64,000 nt of DNA, from NCBI GenBank assembly GCA_031216755.1, contig JARUHG010000005.1, positions 124,001-188,000 on the forward strand, given 5' to 3'. Of the stretch, positions 60,139-64,000 are shown piece after piece. The translations under genes and the position numbers were made by a program. Numbering within the stretch: the first letter of the stretch is position 1; each line of letters opens with the position of its first letter. A model generated the notes under the pieces. It saw only the letters and a program-made list of their open reading frames with translations. It had not been told where the DNA came from and searched no databases. The DNA is from Lysobacter arvi (GTDB taxonomy: Bacteria; Pseudomonadota; Gammaproteobacteria; Xanthomonadales; Xanthomonadaceae).

Positions 60139-61617
60139 TCAATGACTGATCGACCCGCTCCGGGCTTCGTCGCGGTGGGTTCCCAGACGCTCCACCAACG
60201 ACTCGCTTGCTCGATTGAGGCCGACGACTTCGACGTCCGCGCCGTGCTTGCGGAGCTTGAGCACGACCCGGTCCAGCGCAGCCACCGCGCTGGTATCCCA
60301 GAAGTGCGCCTGGCCCAGGTCGATGCGCACCTTTCCGGCGGCATGCAGGTAATCGAAGCTGTTGGCGAACTGGATGGCGCTGGCGAAGAACACTTCACCC
60401 TTCACGACATAGACGCGGGTGCCGTCCTCCGCCTCGTGATCCTCGACATGCAGCATCGAACTGGCGCGACGCGCGAACGACAGGGCCGTCAGCACGACGC
60501 CGGTCAGCACTCCTCTGGCCAGATCGTGCGTCGCCACGGTCACGATCACGGTTCCGATCATGATCAGGTTGGCGCTCTTCGGATGGGTCTTCAGCTCTAC
60601 GAAGCTCTTCCAATGGAAGGTGCCGATGCTGACCATGATCATGACGGCGACCAGCGCGGCCATCGGAATCCGCGACACCCAGTCCGACGCATAGACCACG
60701 AGCACCAGCAGCACGAATCCCGCGACGAAGCACGAAAGCCGGCCGCGGCCACCGGAAGAGACGTTGATCACCGACTGGCCGATCATCGCGCAGCCCGCCA
60801 TGCCGCCGAAGAGGCCAGCGACGACGTTGGCGGCGCCTTGTCCCGCGCATTCGCGGCGACGGTCGGTGGGCGTGTCCGTCACGTCCTCGACGATCTGCGC
60901 CGTCATCAGCGATTCCAGCAGGCCGACCACGGCCAACGTGGCCGATACCGGAAACAGGATGCGCAGCGTGTCCAGCGTCCACGGGATATCCGGGAACAGG
61001 AAGGTCGGCAGGCTGTCGGGCAGTGCGCCCATGTCGCCGACGGTGCGGATGTCGAGTCCCAGCCAGACGCAAACGGCGGTGAGCACGACGATCGCGACCA
61101 GCGGCGACGGCACCGCGCGCGTTACCCGCGGAAGGAGGTAGATGATCGCCAGCCCCGCCGCGCAGACCGCGTACACCGTCCACGGCATGCCGATCAGTTC
61201 GGGCAACTGCGCCATGAAGATCAGGATCGCCAGCGCGTTGACGAAGCCGATGACCACGGAGCGGGAGACGAATCGCATCAACGCGTTCAACCGCAGTGCG
61301 CCTGCGAGGATCTGCAGCATGCCGGCGAGGATCGTGGCCGCGAACAGATACTGCAGTCCATGGTCCTTGACCAGGTCCACCATCACCAGCGCCATGGCGC
61401 CCGTCGCGGCGGAGATCATGCCAGGACGTCCGCCGGCGATGGCGGTGACGACCGCGATGCAGAACGACGCGTACAGGCCGACCTTCGGGTCGACACCGGC
61501 GATGATCGAGAATGCGATGGCCTCTGGGATCAGGGCCAGCGCAACAAGAAGGCCCGACAGAACGTCGCCGCGGACGTTGCCGAACCACTGCTCACGCAGC
61601 GAGTACATGACAGACAT
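60139..61617 (-). CDS. SulP-family anion transporter with STAS domain
   Basis: 492 residues from the ATG at 61617 (GGAG at 7-nt spacing). About ten to twelve helices precede a STAS domain (~400-490; [21 protein letters not shown]). The family signature region [34 protein letters not shown] is at helix 2-3. Bacterial SulP proteins carry sulphate, bicarbonate or C4-dicarboxylates. No carbonic anhydrase gene adjoins. The substrate is open. Confidence 0.9.
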   Translation of the reverse strand: MSVMYSLREQWFGNVRGDVLSGLLVALALIPEAIAFSIIAGVDPKVGLYASFCIAVVTAIAGGRPGMISAATGAMALVMVDLVKDHGLQYLFAATILAGMLQILAGALRLNALMRFVSRSVVIGFVNALAILIFMAQLPELIGMPWTVYAVCAAGLAIIYLLPRVTRAVPSPLVAIVVLTAVCVWLGLDIRTVGDMGALPDSLPTFLFPDIPWTLDTLRILFPVSATLAVVGLLESLMTAQIVEDVTDTPTDRRRECAGQGAANVVAGLFGGMAGCAMIGQSVINVSSGGRGRLSCFVAGFVLLVLVVYASDWVSRIPMAALVAVMIMVSIGTFHWKSFVELKTHPKSANLIMIGTVIVTVATHDLARGVLTGVVLTALSFARRASSMLHVEDHEAEDGTRVYVVKGEVFFASAIQFANSFDYLHAAGKVRIDLGQAHFWDTSAVAALDRVVLKLRKHGADVEVVGLNRASESLVERLGTHRDEARSGSISH

Positions 61618-61863
61618 GGAATGACTCCGGCGCGCGGTGTGCGCGCAGCTCGACAGGACACCAACACATCCCACCGTCCAGCGACGGTCGGCGCGAACTC
61701 AGCCAGGGGACGGGTCAGGGTGGCGTCATCGAATGGCGGCCAAGGGCGAAAAGAGCGGCGGATTGTATTGCGACGCAGCAAGCCAGTCCAATGAACGCGC
61801 AAGGTCGGTCTCCGGTCGAAGCCGACATGTCCTTCGCTGCAGCCTGCCCGCAACGCTTGACCG

Positions 61864-62535
61864 TCATCGCGTCGTGAACACCGGATACGGATTGAGCGCG
61901 GTGCCCTTCCACCACTGGCGCTCGGGGCCGAGTTCGAAGATGGCGAAATGCAGGTGCGGGGCGGCAGGATCGGCGTTGCCCGTGCTGCCGACGTAGCCGA
62001 TCACCTCGCCACGCCGGATCGCCTGCTTCTCGTGCAGGCCATCGGCGTAGCGGTCCAGGTGCGCGTAGTAATACGCGTAACGACCGCTCGGCTCGAACTG
62101 GTAGATCGTCAGGCCGCCGGGCACGCTGGTGAACAGCTTTTCGATGGTGCCGTCGGCCACCGCGATCACCGGCGTGCCGCGCGGCGCCATGATGTCGAGC
62201 GCTTCGTGCACGCGGCCCTGCGCGCGTGCATCGCTGAACGTGTCGTGCAGTTGCGCGGCGGTGACGCCCTGGACGGGGATCGTCAGCGCGCCGACTTCCG
62301 CAGCGTTCGCGTCCGTGTCGGGCAACGGCGTGTTCGCGACCGCAGCCGTTCGTGGGTCGGCAGCCGGAGGCGCGGGCGTCGTCGCGCGCGACGGCGACGC
62401 CGTGGTCGACGCGACCGGGCTTGCCGTCGCATCGACGACCGCAGGCACGTTGCCGCGTTCGCGTCCGTAATGGAACAACGCTGCGTTCGCGCCCAGCAGC
62501 ACGATCGCGAGGAACATCAACGCCGCCTTGCCCAT
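61864..62535 (-). CDS. M23-family peptidoglycan endopeptidase
   Basis: 223 residues; ATG 62535 has GGAGG. One N-terminal helix (ALMFLAIVLLGANAALF) leads a Pro/Ala/Thr-rich linker and the LytM domain: HEALDIMAPRGTPV (first His/Asp) and HLHFAI (HxH). The metal residues are intact, so it should be active. It starts 26 nt after the L,D-transpeptidase gene, and the two form a cell-wall pair. Confidence 0.92.
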   Translation of the reverse strand: MGKAALMFLAIVLLGANAALFHYGRERGNVPAVVDATASPVASTTASPSRATTPAPPAADPRTAAVANTPLPDTDANAAEVGALTIPVQGVTAAQLHDTFSDARAQGRVHEALDIMAPRGTPVIAVADGTIEKLFTSVPGGLTIYQFEPSGRYAYYYAHLDRYADGLHEKQAIRRGEVIGYVGSTGNADPAAPHLHFAIFELGPERQWWKGTALNPYPVFTTR

Positions 62536-62561
62536 ACCGTGCCTCCTTTGCGTCGGACCGG

Positions 62562-63542
62562 TTACTGCTGCAGCACGGCCGGTGTTCCGGGTGCCACCGC
62601 ATCGGCGAGCGCGCTCGCATCCCAGTTGGTCAACCGGATGCAACCGTGCGATTCGGTCTTGCCGATCTTGCCCGGTTCGGGCGTGCCGTGGATGCCGTAG
62701 TGATCCTTGCTCAGATCGACCCAGACCACGCCGACGGGGTTGTTCGGGCCGGGTGCGATCTTCGCCTTCGCGTGGCCCGGGTCGGCGTCCCAGAACAGCT
62801 TCGGGTTGTACTGGAAATGCGGATCGCGTGCGACGCCCTTGATCGTCCATCGGCCGATCGGCAGCGGATCGTGCTCGCTGCCGGTCGATGCCGGAAACCG
62901 CGCGTACACGCGGCCTTGCGCATCCCGCAGCATCACCGACGCGTCCGATCGGTCGACGATCACCGATGCCGCCTTCGGCAGCGCATCGACCTGCACGTTG
63001 GGCACCCACAACGTGGTGCCTTCGCGCGTGAGATCCGCGCCGGGATTGAGCGCGGCCAGCAGCGCGGGGCTCGCGTGGAAACGCTCGCCCAGGCTTTCGG
63101 CGAGCGATGCGTAACCGAGTTGCGGCAGCGCCGCTTTCGCCATCATGTCGTCCGGCACCGCGGTGTACGGACCGGCGACGTCCTGTGCGGTGAGCCGATA
63201 CTGGATCAACGCCGGCGATGCGTCGGCGGTCAACGCGCGCCACGTTGCGTCGTCCATCGCGCCGGTCGCCTTCAGGTTGCGACTGCGCTGGAATGCGGCG
63301 ATTGCGCGCTCGGTGTTGCTGCCCCATCGTCCGTCGATCTCGCCCGTTCCAAAACGTGCGCGATCCAGCAGCACCTGCGCCCTGAGCCGCGCCGCCGCCT
63401 GTGTTTCGTCGTGCAGGTCGCCGGTGAACGCCGCCTGGTTGGCACGCGCGAGCGCCGCCGCATCGGGCGCTGCATCCTGCGCGAGGACGATCATCGGAGT
63501 GGACAGGGCGAACAGGAGCGCGGTGCGCGGGATCGACGTCAT
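62562..63542 (-). CDS. L,D-transpeptidase with peptidoglycan-binding domain
   Basis: 326 residues from the ATG at 63542; ATG 63566 is an alternative. A signal peptide (ALLFALSTPMIVLAQ) precedes a PG_binding_1 domain (~50-95; IDGRWGSNTERAIAAFQRSR) and a YkuD catalytic domain with GIHGTPEPGKIGKTESHGCI and RLTN (active Cys with SHGCIR). It crosslinks meso-DAP residues or anchors a lipoprotein. It is the first gene of an operon with an M23 endopeptidase. Confidence 0.94.
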   Translation of the reverse strand: MTSIPRTALLFALSTPMIVLAQDAAPDAAALARANQAAFTGDLHDETQAAARLRAQVLLDRARFGTGEIDGRWGSNTERAIAAFQRSRNLKATGAMDDATWRALTADASPALIQYRLTAQDVAGPYTAVPDDMMAKAALPQLGYASLAESLGERFHASPALLAALNPGADLTREGTTLWVPNVQVDALPKAASVIVDRSDASVMLRDAQGRVYARFPASTGSEHDPLPIGRWTIKGVARDPHFQYNPKLFWDADPGHAKAKIAPGPNNPVGVVWVDLSKDHYGIHGTPEPGKIGKTESHGCIRLTNWDASALADAVAPGTPAVLQQ

Positions 63543-63763
63543 CGAGTGGAATCCGGCAAGGAACATGCCTGCATGCTGCGTGGCGGGTTTTCGGCATTGC
63601 GTGAATGCACGCGCGCCACCTGTCGGCGCGCTGAAGCGCACGGTTCGCACGGACCGAGTCGCACGCACATCGCGGTGGGCGCCGTCTTCGTGGAACCACG
63701 CTTCCGTTATCGGAAGCTCACGAGCCCGAATGGATACTCGAGGCCCGCGTTCGAGATCTCTCG

Positions 63764-64000
63764 TTGACCCTGCCGGCCGATATCCATCGTGACCTGATCG
63801 TCATCGGCGCGTCCGCCGGCGGCCTGCGCGTTCTTCTCCAGCTCGCTTCGGCGCTTCCGGACGGCTTTCCTCCGGTGCTCGTGGTGCAACACATCGGCCA
63901 TCACGTCAGCCTGCTTCCCGAACTGCTGGAGAAGGCCGGACCCAACAGGGCGTTGCATCCGGTCTCGGGGCAGAAGATCGTTCCCGGCACCTTCCTCGTC
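63764..64000 (+). CDS. CheB-type methylesterase (5' part, runs off the window)
   Basis: About 79 residues to the window edge. DLIVIGASAGGLRVLLQL holds the catalytic Ser loop and VVQHIGHHVSLLPELLEKAG the catalytic His. No receiver domain lies upstream, as in the CheB at 37586. The TTG at 63764 is the only start-like codon in frame and is uncertain. It may open a further CheB or CheB-CheR locus. Confidence 0.75.
   Translation, partial: MTLPADIHRDLIVIGASAGGLRVLLQLASALPDGFPPVLVVQHIGHHVSLLPELLEKAGPNRALHPVSGQKIVPGTFLV

Noticed and set aside
59941-60142. A short SAFDPRRS-type peptide frame
   Set aside because: It is a translation of the type A palindrome, a known kind of spurious gene call.

Overview
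The window is high-GC chromosomal DNA with strong GC3 bias. TonB-dependent receptor style, LacI/TRAP pectin genes, twin-arginine secreted proteins, M13 and DUF885 peptidases and a Lys/Ala-rich HU protein all point to Gammaproteobacteria, family Xanthomonadaceae (Lysobacter or a close relative). The assignment rests on gene content only. No rRNA, tRNA, CRISPR array, insertion sequence or prophage was recognised.

Region 1 (0-1 kb): the end of a MobA-like nucleotidyltransferase and an HU-family protein. Region 2 (1-15 kb) is a pectin/oligogalacturonide utilisation locus: eda and kdgK (minus strand), an outer-membrane TonB-dependent receptor, a secreted pectate lyase, a FAH-type hydratase, a DctPQM-like TRAP transporter, a LacI-family regulator, kduI, kduD and an exported cupin. 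Polymer is cut outside, oligomers enter through the receptor, monomers probably cross the inner membrane by TRAP, and KduI/KduD/KdgK/Eda give pyruvate and glyceraldehyde 3-phosphate. A shared ACCGGT-centred palindrome lies at kduI, between the lyase and hydratase, and in the kdgK/receptor interval, and is the probable LacI-family operator.

Region 3 (15-20 kb): two tiny genes, an MscS-type channel and a DUF885 protein. Region 4 (20-24 kb): a tight operon of haem-oxygenase-like diiron protein, VOC protein and class III aminotransferase, divergent from a QueC-like PP-loop ATPase with an intact four-Cys motif. This is the best candidate for an undescribed pathway. Region 5 (24-33 kb): M13 and M20 peptidases, MsrA, a lipoprotein, a PQQ-type sugar dehydrogenase fused to a PEBP domain, a gamma-glutamylcyclotransferase and an esterase-like hydrolase.

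Region 6 (33-38.6 kb) is a signalling operon: stand-alone CheB, a giant CheB-CheR-PAS-HWE kinase and a receiver-only regulator, with no chemoreceptor. Region 7 (38.7-50 kb): membrane glucose dehydrogenase, a LytTR membrane regulator divergent from an acyltransferase, a hydrolase, a Tat-secreted tandem-domain protein with a LysR regulator, an XRE protein, PhzF, an L,D-transpeptidase-like protein and an alanine-zipper lipoprotein. Region 8 (50-54 kb and 59.5-60 kb) is an accessory patch of small, mostly unknown minus-strand genes separated by two related palindromes (types A and B), resembling a cassette array. It holds a frameshifted gene and an outer-membrane-protein remnant. A 1531-residue Ig-like/Fn3 autotransporter interrupts it. 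Region 9 (60-64 kb): a SulP transporter, an L,D-transpeptidase/M23 peptidase pair and the start of another CheB domain that runs off the window.
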